DNA from: Clostridiales bacterium
GTDB lineage: Bacteria > Bacillota > Clostridia > Oscillospirales > Acutalibacteraceae
Reading direction: 5' to 3'
Length of the DNA stretch: 26,125 nt
NCBI GenBank assembly: GCA_019419895.1
Contig: JAHZIE010000035.1
Span: forward strand, 1-26,125
Within the stretch, counting starts at the first letter, position 1; each line of letters begins with the position of its first letter. The notes beneath the pieces were generated by a model. It had not been told where the DNA came from, made no database searches, and saw only the letters and a program-made list of their open reading frames with translations. A program made the position numbers and the translations under genes. Below are positions 7,036 to 15,092 of this stretch, one piece after another.

Positions 7036-9018
7036 ATGGCGTATTGTAGGCAGCCTGGCATGCTATGGAATTCAAACGGACAAAATATTTCCCTGTGCGG
7101 ACTGGTAGGAGATGTGAAAAACAGGGGGGAAGGACTCTTCCGCCTGGAAAACGGAGATGGGATGAAAACCACAGCCCAGATGGAACAGCGCATCTTTCAA
7201 AGCGAACAGGATCACACCCTATTTCAGTGGAAATGTGATGATATGGAGGTGACAAGCGAATTTTCCTGTGACAGGGTAACCGGGATATGGAGCCGTAGAG
7301 ACAGAATTATCAATGGAAATTCCCCTCAGACACTACAGGGAGCGGTATCAAGGTTTCTTCTTGAGGGAGGGGACTATGAAATTTATACCCAATTCAGCGG
7401 GTGGCAGACAGAAAACCAGGGCGTATGGCAGCCCTTAAATGCCGGCGAGCTGACCCTAACCAATTGGGGAATTCGCAGCACAGAGGCCGCCGCGCCTATT
7501 CTGATGGTGCGGGACAAAAACACGCGAAAAGGGGTGGCCTTTCAGCTTTTTCCAATTGGAAATTGGATCATACGGATTAGCCCCAAAATTGATCGGGCCG
7601 GGAATTCTTATGTCCGCATAGAAACGGGGTTAAGCGATCGTCGGCTTGCGTTGAAGCTTTCTCCTGATGAGGAGATTGTATTGCCTGAGTTATTAATTTA
7701 TGCGATTCAGGATGATGGCAGGCAGGATATGGAACGTCTGCACAGTTTTTTGCTATCTCGTTCTCTTTCTCCCCGTCCCATGCCTCTTCTCTACAACACT
7801 TGGTTTTGTGACTTTGACCGCATTGATTTGGAGGAATTGCGCCGGCAGCTGAAGGCGGTCAAGGAGATTGGCTGCGAACTGTTCGTTATTGACGCCGGCT
7901 GGTTTGGAGAACATGCGGGTTGGTGGAAGGAGGTTGGCTATTGGCAGGAGCAAACAGAGCGGGCTTTTTACGGAAAGCTTGCCGCCTTTACTGATGAACT
8001 ACATAAGGAGGGACTTCTTGCCGGCCTTTGGATGGAACCGGAGCGTGTGGGAGAAAACGCCAGGTTACTGCAAGAACATCCTGAATGGCTCCGAAAGTTG
8101 AATGAGGGCTTTTTTATCATTGATTTGGAAAATCCGGAAGCTTTTTCTTATCTGTTCGGCGAGATTTGCAGACTCATCGACACCTATCATCTGGATATGA
8201 TGAAGCTTGATTTTAATATGGGAGAGGAATATGATCCCACAGGCTCCAATTTTTACCGCTATTATATCTGCCTGTTCCGCTTGATGAGAATGCTCCGGGA
8301 AAGATATCCGTTGGTTTATTTTGAAAATTGCTCCAGCGGGGGAACCAGAAGTGATCTTTCCATGGCAAAATGGTATGATTCTCACTTTATCAGCGATACG
8401 GCAAATCCTGCCGAAGTGCTTCATATTTCTCAGGGACTGATGAACCGTTTTCTGCCTGGAATCGTTGGAAAATGGACCGTTGTACGCCAATCGGATGGAA
8501 TTGTCAGGCGTTATGGGGATGACTCCACCTCTTCCAGGTGCATGGCCTGTGGTGATGCGGAATGGGGACTGCTGTATGAAACAGATCTGGATTTTTCAGT
8601 TCTCTGCTCAATTATGGGAGCATGGGGGATTTCAACCGATATTGCAGGGCTCTCAGAAGAAAACAGACAGAGACTGCGTTATTGGAGTGATTTTTATCAC
8701 AAAAATAGACAGGAGATTCTTCACGCCGTTTGCTGTCCACACACTCAGGAGAAGAGTAAAGGAGACCGTGAAGCCCCGGTTATTTTGGAATACGACGCAG
8801 ATAAAAAAATCTGGCTGATCGTTTACCGATTGGAAGGAAAACAGAATGATTTCCAAGTTTTTCCAAAACATTTGGAGCCCGATGCTATCTATGAAATTGA
8901 GTACAACGGAGAAAAAATAGAGAAGAAAGGAAGTATTCTTATTGAAACTGGTATCTTTCTTGACCTTCCCCGGCGTTATTCCGCTAAGATGATTCAAATC
9001 TCTAGGAAGGATAGCTGA
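7036..9018 (+). CDS. Alpha-galactosidase, glycoside hydrolase family 36
   Basis: A 660-residue protein with no signal peptide, so probably cytoplasmic. It should release terminal alpha-linked galactose from oligosaccharides. The N-terminal beta-sandwich covers about 1-240. The (beta/alpha)8 domain begins at YNTWFCDFDRI and shows FVIDAGWFG, GLLAGLWMEPERV, the nucleophile block MMKLDFN (Asp392), ENCSSGG and the acid/base block FISDTANP (Asp454). The C-terminal beta domain is short. Typical bacterial GH36 enzymes have about 720-740 residues and KWDMN at the nucleophile, so this is a compact, somewhat divergent member, and its specificity could differ (for example alpha-N-acetylgalactosamine). 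The ATG has AAAGGGG 8 nt upstream. It is placed after the AraC-type gene and is likely regulated by it. Confidence 0.92.
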   Translation: MAYCRQPGMLWNSNGQNISLCGLVGDVKNRGEGLFRLENGDGMKTTAQMEQRIFQSEQDHTLFQWKCDDMEVTSEFSCDRVTGIWSRRDRIINGNSPQTLQGAVSRFLLEGGDYEIYTQFSGWQTENQGVWQPLNAGELTLTNWGIRSTEAAAPILMVRDKNTRKGVAFQLFPIGNWIIRISPKIDRAGNSYVRIETGLSDRRLALKLSPDEEIVLPELLIYAIQDDGRQDMERLHSFLLSRSLSPRPMPLLYNTWFCDFDRIDLEELRRQLKAVKEIGCELFVIDAGWFGEHAGWWKEVGYWQEQTERAFYGKLAAFTDELHKEGLLAGLWMEPERVGENARLLQEHPEWLRKLNEGFFIIDLENPEAFSYLFGEICRLIDTYHLDMMKLDFNMGEEYDPTGSNFYRYYICLFRLMRMLRERYPLVYFENCSSGGTRSDLSMAKWYDSHFISDTANPAEVLHISQGLMNRFLPGIVGKWTVVRQSDGIVRRYGDDSTSSRCMACGDAEWGLLYETDLDFSVLCSIMGAWGISTDIAGLSEENRQRLRYWSDFYHKNRQEILHAVCCPHTQEKSKGDREAPVILEYDADKKIWLIVYRLEGKQNDFQVFPKHLEPDAIYEIEYNGEKIEKKGSILIETGIFLDLPRRYSAKMIQISRKDS

Positions 9019-9131
9019 TCTAAATGTAAATTGGCGTCGCTAATATGGATGCACAGGTTTGCTATCAGAAGTTTCTATACATCATAGAACTGCCTTTCAT
9101 TGCGCTGATTTTCAAATATAAAATTGAACAG

Positions 9132-9158
9132 AATGCCCTCGGGATGACCGGGGGCATT
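9132..9158 (+). terminator. Hairpin, probable terminator of the GH36 gene
   Basis: AATGCCCTCGG (9132-9142) pairs with CCGGGGGCATT (9148-9158) across a 5-nt loop, 11 base pairs with one G-U. Only a short T run follows, so termination may be partial or assisted by the second hairpin at 9162-9181. It lies about 110 nt after the GH36 stop. Confidence 0.5.
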
Positions 9159-9307
9159 GCCTTTGGGACAGCTTTCCCAAAAAGTTTTCCGGGTATTTTA
9201 TTTCGCCTGTCCTGTATTTTTTATTCCCGTGTGTATCATAATGAAATGGAGAGGACAGGATGAGCGTTTGTTCATATAATGTTTTAAAATAATTTGCCAA
9301 AAGCACA

Positions 9308-9336
9308 TTGACATTACAACAAAAACGATGTAACAT
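9308..9336 (+). promoter_or_regulatory. Promoter of the SGNH hydrolase gene
   Basis: TTGACA (9308-9313), a 17-nt spacer and TAACAT (9331-9336). It is enclosed by AAAAGCAC (9299-9306) and GTGCTTTT (9357-9364), with a further GTAAC/GTTAC pair at 9330-9334 and 9352-9356 covering the -10 and the likely start point. Confidence 0.6.
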
Positions 9337-9384
9337 AGTATTAAACTCTACGTTACGTGCTTTTTAGATTGGAGCGTGATTTGA

Positions 9385-10110
9385 ATGAATATTGCAGTTC
9401 AAAAAATAACTATTTGGGGAGACTCCGTTTTTAAGGGAGTCGCTCTTGATCCCAAAACCGGAAAATATAATATCCTGAACCAAAGCTGCACGGAACTCAG
9501 CAGCCGTGAAACAGGCGTATCTTTTTTTAACCGCGCCAGATTTGGCTGCACAGTGACAAAGGGCTTATCTATCATGCGATCCGATCTTCATAAACAATTG
9601 GATTCCAATGTGGCGATTATTGAATTCGGGGGAAATGACTGTGATTTTGACTGGGCGAAAATCTCACAAAATCCAGATTCTGAATATGATCCCAAAACTC
9701 CTTTACCTCAGTTTATTTCAGGTATTCAGCAGATGGTGGATGAAACGCGGGCCAATGGAATTGAGCCTGTACTGACAACACTGCCGCCCATTGAACCCCA
9801 CCGTTTTTTTGCTACCATATCCAAGGGGCTCAATCCTAAAGCGATTATGAAATGGCTCGGAGATGTATTCTTGATTTACCGATGGCAGGAAAGCTATTCC
9901 AATGCCATTGCTAAGCTGGCCATTGAGAACAAATGCCGTATTCTTGATTTTCGGGGGGCTTTTTTGCAGGAAAAAAAGTACAATCAGTACCTTTGTGACG
10001 ATGGTATGCACCCAAACGAAAAAGGGCACCGGCTTATGGCGAATGTTCTAGATGAATTTTTGAAAAAATATATCAACCGCGGGGCTGTTCAAAAGTCCCA
10101 GGCAGGATAA
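9385..10110 (+). CDS. SGNH/GDSL-family hydrolase
   Basis: A 241-residue alpha/beta hydrolase of the SGNH superfamily. Block I is IWGDSVFKG with the nucleophile Ser14, block III is FGGND with Asn84, and block V is DDGMHPNEKGH with Asp206/His209; the block II Gly is probably in RARFGCTV. No signal peptide or membrane segment is visible, so a cytoplasmic esterase or sugar deacetylase is the likely role. The substrate is not predictable. GGAG lies 9 nt before the ATG. It has its own promoter and ends before a perfect terminator, so it appears monocistronic. Its place next to glycan genes may mean removal of acyl groups from sugars, but that is inference from position only. Confidence 0.88.
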   Translation: MNIAVQKITIWGDSVFKGVALDPKTGKYNILNQSCTELSSRETGVSFFNRARFGCTVTKGLSIMRSDLHKQLDSNVAIIEFGGNDCDFDWAKISQNPDSEYDPKTPLPQFISGIQQMVDETRANGIEPVLTTLPPIEPHRFFATISKGLNPKAIMKWLGDVFLIYRWQESYSNAIAKLAIENKCRILDFRGAFLQEKKYNQYLCDDGMHPNEKGHRLMANVLDEFLKKYINRGAVQKSQAG

Positions 10111-10205
10111 TTTCTTTCAGAATACAAGTATTTCTGGATAAGAGAATTGAATTGGCGGGTAGTTCATTCACTGTTAGCTCTGAATATAAAAAGCTTAATG
10201 TCCAT

Positions 10206-10243
10206 AAAAAGGCTCTCACGGCAATGCCGTGAGAGCCTTTTTT
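10206..10243. terminator. Strong bidirectional intrinsic terminator
   Basis: GGCTCTCACGGC (10211-10222) and GCCGTGAGAGCC (10226-10237) form a perfect 12-bp stem with an AAT loop, flanked by A5 on the left and T6 on the right. It ends the SGNH gene on the plus strand and the AI-2E family gene on the minus strand. Confidence 0.95.
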
Positions 10244-10343
10244 ATATTTGCGAAGCGGTAGCTACGATATGGGGTGAAAGAGACAAACATGAAAAAGGAA
10301 CCATTTTAACTGGAAGGTTTACTGGAAGATTATTGATTGCGGC

Positions 10344-11639
10344 CTATTGTTCTTCTTTCATATTATCGTTTACTTTTACCTTCGTATCCTCCGACTGGGA
10401 GGGGCCTGCTTCCTTTTGAGAGGCCTCTATGGTATGCTCTGGAACAGGCGATGGAGGTTCTCCGTCGGTTCTGTCGCCGTCTACCTGCCCAGAGTTTTTT
10501 TCAGCTTTATGCTTTTCCCTGACTTCTATTAAATTTAATATAATCAAGCGGAAAACGGCAAACACAGGCACGCTGAAAAGCATACCCAGCAGGCCAAACA
10601 ACCCACTGCCGACAGTTACAGAAAAGATCACCCAAAAGGGACTGATATCTAACGCGGTCCCAAGAATTTTTGGATTGATGATATTCGCATCAATCTGTTG
10701 GATCGCGAGAAGGAGAATCGCCGCCCATAGAGCTGTAAAGAAACCGCTGGACAGGAAGGTGATCAGAACCACCACTACACCCATGATAATCGGGCCAAAA
10801 TATGGAATCAAGTTAAACATGCCAAAAAGAAAGCCCAGAACAATTCCATAGGGGACATTGAGTACCATCAGAATGATGGATGCGCAGATACTAATAAGAA
10901 GGGAATCGCAAAACTGGCCCAGAAAATAACGGAAAATAATAAAATTGCTCTTTTGTACATAAGATTTTGCGGTTTCAAATTTTCGTTCGTTCATAAAAAG
11001 CCGGCAGACACGCTTGACAAAGCCCAGAAGCATGTCTTTTTCCAAAATCATGTAAATAGAGACAATAAAACCGATCAGGGAATTGAGCAGCGCGTTGGAA
11101 ACGCTCATCACACCGTCCAAATATTTTTTGATATTTTCCATATCAAAGATATTCATCATGGCAATGATTTTGTCTCCGCTGATATCATTGATCATTTCAA
11201 ATATGCCTAATTCAGCCAGATTTGGATTTGCTTCTTCCAGCCTCTGTATATTTTCCTTGATTGCACTGATGTATTCCGGAAGATGGCCTACAAAATCGGA
11301 AATACTGGAAATCAGCATGGGAAGCAGGGAACCAAGAATGATTCCCAAAAGGGCAAGAAAGATGACATAAACAATAAAAATGCTCAAAAATTTCGAAATC
11401 CGCTGAACAATTCTCACTTTGCAGCAACTAAATTTCTTCTGAAGAAACCCAACTGGTCTGTTGAGAAAAAAAGCAAGAACAAAGCCAATAAAAAAGGGCG
11501 TCAGAAGAGATAGGAGAAATCCAAACCAGCCAAGAATATTGCCGATATTGTCAAAGGTCTTGTAAACGACAATAATTGCTGTTGCAAGAAAGAAAATTTT
11601 AAACCACTTGGATAATTCTGCAAGTTTGTCTTTTTTCAT
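10344..11639 (-). CDS. AI-2E family transporter (TqsA/PerM-like membrane protein)
   Basis: A 431-residue polytopic membrane protein. The family's conserved C-terminal half is clear: GFLFGMFNLIPYFGP, then QQIDANIINPKILG and SPFWVIFSVTVGSGLFGLLG. Two hydrophobic segments at the N-terminus precede the long amphipathic middle region rich in charged residues. Members include autoinducer-2 exporters but also Na+/H+ antiporters and proteins of unknown role, so the substrate is open. The last 60 or so residues are a hydrophilic, Pro/Ser/Glu-rich tail beyond the conserved domain. The ATG at 11639 is chosen for GGAGGA four to five bases upstream; an upstream in-frame start at 11717 lacks such a site. 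Its promoter lies at 11674-11702. Confidence 0.9.
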   Translation of the reverse strand: MKKDKLAELSKWFKIFFLATAIIVVYKTFDNIGNILGWFGFLLSLLTPFFIGFVLAFFLNRPVGFLQKKFSCCKVRIVQRISKFLSIFIVYVIFLALLGIILGSLLPMLISSISDFVGHLPEYISAIKENIQRLEEANPNLAELGIFEMINDISGDKIIAMMNIFDMENIKKYLDGVMSVSNALLNSLIGFIVSIYMILEKDMLLGFVKRVCRLFMNERKFETAKSYVQKSNFIIFRYFLGQFCDSLLISICASIILMVLNVPYGIVLGFLFGMFNLIPYFGPIIMGVVVVLITFLSSGFFTALWAAILLLAIQQIDANIINPKILGTALDISPFWVIFSVTVGSGLFGLLGMLFSVPVFAVFRLIILNLIEVREKHKAEKNSGQVDGDRTDGEPPSPVPEHTIEASQKEAGPSQSEDTKVKVNDNMKEEQ

Positions 11640-11673
11640 GAGTTCCTCCCATAACATTGTAGAATTATTTTCT

Positions 11674-11702
11674 ATTGTACTATTTTTATTGAAGAAAGGC
11701 AA
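11674..11702 (-). promoter_or_regulatory. Promoter of the AI-2E family gene
   Basis: On the minus strand TTGCCT (11697-11702), a 17-nt spacer and TACAAT (11674-11679), about 35 nt upstream of the start codon. Confidence 0.65.
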
Positions 11703-11801
11703 TGAAAATATCCCCAAGCAGGGAACTTTTGGATTTTGTTTAAAAAAGGTTCTAACCGGAAGAGGATGTCCATATTATTTAGAGAAACGGGGGGAAAGGA
11801 A

Positions 11802-12824
11802 ATGAAAGCTGCCATACAAAAGTTTGATGAAGCTGCGAACGGTTTATGCAACCGGATGCAGCCAATATTACATAACCTGCCGGATTATTTAAAGGAAAAA
11901 GCGCAGGAAATCAGGTTAAGAGCGGGGAAACCTCTTGTAATTGTCTGCCCGGACGAGCCTTTTTTCCTCACACAGGCTGGCCGGCCAACCAGTATCCTTC
12001 AGGAAGGCCTCCTTGTGGCAAAACCAGATGACATTGAGGCTTCTTTTCAAAATTTATGCGGCTATTCTGTCCATAGCCACCAAAATGAGTTAAAGCAGGG
12101 CTTTCTCACAATCAGAGGCGGTCACCGCGCGGGAATCTGCGGTACCGCCGTGGTTACAGAGGGGAAAATTTCCTCAGTTCGCGATATTTCTTCTATCAAC
12201 CTTCGAATATCCAGGGATATTCCCGGAGCGGCGGATGAGATTTTTCGCATGATTTCCTGGAAGCATCATAGCGGGCTGCTTTTAGCGGGGCCTCCGGCGA
12301 GTGGGAAGACCACTCTGCTCAAGGATATCGGACGACAGCTTTCAGAAGGAAGGCTGGGCAGCCCTTCACAGGTTGTATTTGTAGACGAGAGGGGGGAGTT
12401 TGCGGGAACAGACTGTGGGAACGCCGGACAGTTGGGTCCTTGCTGCGACGTCCTCAGCGGCTACCCCAAGGGATTGGGCATTATGCAGGCGGTACGGACT
12501 CTCTCCCCTCAGTTCATCATTTGTGATGAGGTTGGAGATATGGAGGAAATCAAAGGGATGAAAGAAGGGGTCAATGCGGGAGTAAGGATGATCGCCTCTG
12601 TACACGCCGGCGGCAGAGAAGATCTCTTCAACAGGCTTCAAATCAGAGAACTGTTGCTTACAGGGGCTTTCGCCGGAGTCGCGCTCCTTGCCGGACAGGC
12701 TAATACTGGAAAGATTGAAAAGGTTTATCCTTTGGAGGAGATTCTTGATGAAATGGATCGGCATTATATTGATCATACTCGCGGGCGGCGCAGCGGGCTT
12801 TTTCCAGTCAAGGAAGCTATCTGA
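11802..12824 (+). CDS. spoIIIAA: Stage III sporulation protein AA, ATPase
   Basis: A 340-residue cytoplasmic ATPase related to type II/IV secretion ATPases, expected to power the SpoIIIA-SpoIIQ channel between mother cell and forespore. Walker A is GPPASGKT (163-170). A Walker B-like segment is QFIICDEVGD, and IRGGHRAGICGTAV and VRDISSINLRISRDI are family blocks. It is slightly longer than the roughly 307-residue B. subtilis protein, mainly at the C-terminus. The ATG at 11802 follows a G-rich ribosome site (GGGGG, 7 nt before); an earlier TTG at 11736 is less likely. It is the first gene of a complete spoIIIA operon, normally expressed in the mother cell from a sigma-E promoter. Its 3' end overlaps spoIIIAB by 77 nt. 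Confidence 0.95.
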   Translation: MKAAIQKFDEAANGLCNRMQPILHNLPDYLKEKAQEIRLRAGKPLVIVCPDEPFFLTQAGRPTSILQEGLLVAKPDDIEASFQNLCGYSVHSHQNELKQGFLTIRGGHRAGICGTAVVTEGKISSVRDISSINLRISRDIPGAADEIFRMISWKHHSGLLLAGPPASGKTTLLKDIGRQLSEGRLGSPSQVVFVDERGEFAGTDCGNAGQLGPCCDVLSGYPKGLGIMQAVRTLSPQFIICDEVGDMEEIKGMKEGVNAGVRMIASVHAGGREDLFNRLQIRELLLTGAFAGVALLAGQANTGKIEKVYPLEEILDEMDRHYIDHTRGRRSGLFPVKEAI

Positions 12825-13248
12825 ACGGGTCAGGCTGCTGGAGCAGACAAAATCCCTGATAAAATCCCTGGAAAATTCCATCCGCTATCAAGCGGTTCCC
12901 TTAAACGAACTGATTTCCCGTATTTCCAATCAGTCCTGTCCTTATTATTTAAAATACTGCAGCGCACAGCTCAAACAGGGGAGACCCTTTCCAGCCGCTT
13001 GGGAAAAGGCTTTGACCTCTCCCGACTGTAAATGTTATCTCAAGCAGGATGACATTTCCCTTCTCCAGCTGTTTGGCAAGGGGCTCGGGATCAGTGATAT
13101 CGAGGGACAGGTTTCCCACTGCGAACTTTATTTTTCTATGTTAGAAGAAAAATATCAAAACGCCAAAGAAGAACAGGAGAAAAAAGGCAGGCTCTATTTT
13201 ATGCTTGGTATTCTCTCAGGTTTGGGCGTCGCCCTGATCATCCTGTGA
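12748..13248 (+). CDS. spoIIIAB: Stage III sporulation protein AB
   Basis: A 166-residue protein with an N-terminal membrane segment (about 3-18), a soluble helical domain related to type II secretion GspF proteins, and a C-terminal membrane segment (LYFMLGILSGLGVALIIL). It belongs to the mother-cell membrane part of the SpoIIIA complex. The ATG at 12748 is well supported: GGAGGAG lies 7 nt upstream and the N-terminus MKWIGIILIILAGGAAGFFQS has the expected form. This start lies inside spoIIIAA, giving a 77-nt overlap in another frame. An upstream in-frame start at 12688 would only add charged residues before the membrane segment. Confidence 0.93.
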   Translation: MKWIGIILIILAGGAAGFFQSRKLSERVRLLEQTKSLIKSLENSIRYQAVPLNELISRISNQSCPYYLKYCSAQLKQGRPFPAAWEKALTSPDCKCYLKQDDISLLQLFGKGLGISDIEGQVSHCELYFSMLEEKYQNAKEEQEKKGRLYFMLGILSGLGVALIIL

Positions 13249-13289
13249 AGATTTGAGAAATAAAGGAAAGTACAGACGGGGGATATGTT

Positions 13290-13484
13290 ATGAACATTGA
13301 TCTGATTTTTAAAATTGCGGCAATCGGAATCATTGTCGCTATCCTTAACCAACTCTTAATTAAGTCGGATCGGCAGGAACAGGCAATGATGACCACCCTG
13401 GCGGGGCTGATTGTGGTTCTGATGATGATCATTCAGGAAATAGACACCCTGTTTTCCACTATTAAATCTGTGTTTGGATTGTAA
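13290..13484 (+). CDS. spoIIIAC: Stage III sporulation protein AC
   Basis: A 64-residue protein made almost wholly of two membrane helices (about 5-24 and 34-52), the usual size for SpoIIIAC. GGGGG lies 7 nt upstream of the ATG. It is separated from spoIIIAD by only 3 nt. Family proteins are small membrane components of the SpoIIIA complex in the engulfing mother-cell membrane. Confidence 0.95.
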   Translation: MNIDLIFKIAAIGIIVAILNQLLIKSDRQEQAMMTTLAGLIVVLMMIIQEIDTLFSTIKSVFGL

Positions 13485-13487
13485 GCC

Positions 13488-13874
13488 ATGAATATTACGG
13501 GAATTGCAGTCATTGGACTGATTGTAGCCATTATCGCGCAGATGCTGAAAAGGTATCATCCGGAATTCTCTATGATGATCAGCCTCTGCGCGGGAATTTG
13601 TATCGCTCTTGTGGTTCTTTCCCAATTAGTCCCAGCTATTGGAAAAATTGAAGAATTAATATCCAAAACCGGATTATCCAACGAATATGGGGTAATCCTT
13701 TTCAAGGCCCTTGGGATTTGTTTTCTGGCACAATTCGCCTCCGATTCCTGCCGCGATGTAGGAGAAAGCGCCTTGGCGTCGAAAATTGAATTTGCTGGAA
13801 AAATTGCCATCGTCATCACGGCGCTGCCTCTGTTTGATGCAATTGTTTCCATCGCCTCCAGCCTGATAGGATAA
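13488..13874 (+). CDS. spoIIIAD: Stage III sporulation protein AD
   Basis: A 128-residue protein with about four membrane helices, a normal SpoIIIAD length. The stretch GICFLAQFASDSCRDVGESALASKIEFAGK is strongly conserved in the family (seen here from about residue 78). The region before its ATG has no good ribosome site, so it is probably translated by coupling to spoIIIAC, which ends 3 nt before. It is a membrane component of the SpoIIIA complex. Confidence 0.95.
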   Translation: MNITGIAVIGLIVAIIAQMLKRYHPEFSMMISLCAGICIALVVLSQLVPAIGKIEELISKTGLSNEYGVILFKALGICFLAQFASDSCRDVGESALASKIEFAGKIAIVITALPLFDAIVSIASSLIG

Positions 13875-13898
13875 GACGTAAAAAATAGGAGGATTCAT

Positions 13899-15080
13899 AT
13901 GAAGAAAAAGGAACAGATATCCCGTCGGGGCCTCCGGAGCCTTCTCAGCACCTTATGTATTCTTTGTTTTTTATGCTGTCCGCTTTTTGTTTTCGGGGAA
14001 GAAACAGAACCGTCTGAAGAGGATGAGTATTACCAGGAGCAGATGGAGGCAAGCGGGGCGGACGAACTTCCGGACAGTCTTCCAGACGAAACCAATGAAC
14101 TTCTGGAAGGGCTTGGCATCGGCTCCCTGAACGCGGATGAATTTTTAAACCTGAGCCCGGATAAGCTTCTGAACCAGGCTCTTAATATTATGGGGGAACA
14201 ATCCAGGGATCCTCTTCGGTGTGTAGTTTCCATCATCGGCATTATGCTCTTATGTGCTTTTCTTCAAGGAATGAAGGTATCTTTTGGCGAACAGGATCTC
14301 ACCAGGATTTTTGGAATTGTCTGTGTTTTGATGTGTATCGCCCTGATGGTATCTCCCATATTAAGCTGTATTCATGATGCAAGTGAAACCATTCATGGAA
14401 GCTTTGTTTTTATGACGGCTTTTATCCCTGTTCTTGGAAGTGTTATGACAGTAAGCGGACAAACAGTTACCGCAACCTCCTATTCGTTTCTGATGCTTGG
14501 GGCCTCTGAAACCATCTCCGCCTTGTGCTCCAATTTTATTCTTCCGCAGCTTCATATCATTCTTGCTCTTTCCATTACCTCCTCCGCCGCTCCGAAGCTG
14601 AATACCTCCGGACTGACGGCTTTTCTTCATAAAACTGTCAAATGGATTTTAGGGTTTTCCATGAGTATTTTTGTCAGCATCATGTCTCTCCAAACGATTG
14701 TCGGGAGCGCGTCAGATACAGTGGCGGTTAAGGCGGCGAAGTTCGTCGTAGGAAGCGCTATTCCGGTAGTAGGCGGAGCCCTAAGTGAAGCCATTACTTC
14801 TGTGCAAAGCTATTTAGGCCTACTGAAAACGACCGTCGGAGCTTTCGGGATTATAGCCGGCGCGGGGATATTTCTTCCGATTATCATCCGGATTATCCTA
14901 TGGCAAATTGGAATTCAGTTGTGCAGCGCGGTCGGAGAACTTCTGGGGCTCTCAGAGATTTCTGGACTTCTCAAGTCCGTGGGAAGCGTGATGGGCCTCC
15001 TTCTGGCCGTTCTTTTATGTACGGCGCTGATGATTATTATTTCAACAGGGATCATGCTTACCATTGGAGGAATTAAATAA
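13899..15080 (+). CDS. spoIIIAE: Stage III sporulation protein AE
   Basis: A 393-residue protein with a clear signal peptide (basic KKKEQISRRGLR, then a hydrophobic run, cleavage likely after VFG near residue 33). An acidic stretch follows (about 34-80). The C-terminal two thirds hold about six to eight membrane helices. This is the typical SpoIIIAE plan; it is the largest membrane component of the SpoIIIA channel complex. AGGAGG lies 6 nt before the ATG, among the best ribosome sites in the operon. It lies 24 nt after spoIIIAD and 12 nt before spoIIIAF. Confidence 0.95.
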   Translation: MKKKEQISRRGLRSLLSTLCILCFLCCPLFVFGEETEPSEEDEYYQEQMEASGADELPDSLPDETNELLEGLGIGSLNADEFLNLSPDKLLNQALNIMGEQSRDPLRCVVSIIGIMLLCAFLQGMKVSFGEQDLTRIFGIVCVLMCIALMVSPILSCIHDASETIHGSFVFMTAFIPVLGSVMTVSGQTVTATSYSFLMLGASETISALCSNFILPQLHIILALSITSSAAPKLNTSGLTAFLHKTVKWILGFSMSIFVSIMSLQTIVGSASDTVAVKAAKFVVGSAIPVVGGALSEAITSVQSYLGLLKTTVGAFGIIAGAGIFLPIIIRIILWQIGIQLCSAVGELLGLSEISGLLKSVGSVMGLLLAVLLCTALMIIISTGIMLTIGGIK

Positions 15081-15092
15081 AGGAAGTGGGAA

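Larger units (their letters stand above)
9019..9384. other. Structured intergenic region between GH36 and SGNH genes
   Basis: No convincing gene is present. The region holds a GC-rich hairpin (9132-9158), a second hairpin TTTGGGA/TCCCAAA (9162-9168 and 9175-9181), a widely spaced perfect repeat CCTGTCCT/AGGACAGG (9206-9213 and 9252-9259) and a promoter (9308-9336) inside an AAAAGCAC/GTGCTTTT inverted repeat. The short open frame at 9045-9263 has no ribosome site and no recognisable protein features. Confidence 0.5.

Noticed and set aside
9045..9263. Small plus-strand open frame of 72 codons between GH36 and SGNH genes
   Set aside because: No ribosome site, no recognisable domain, and it runs straight through the hairpins of the region.
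10147..10419. Plus-strand open frame of 90 codons downstream of the SGNH gene
   Set aside because: It crosses a perfect intrinsic terminator and overlaps the end of the AI-2E family gene; no family resemblance.
11771..11778. CATATTAT upstream of spoIIIAA, similar to a sigma-E -10 element
   Set aside because: Six of eight bases match, but no convincing -35 lies at the right distance and the leader would be very short. A sigma-E promoter is expected somewhere in 11640-11800 but I cannot place it.
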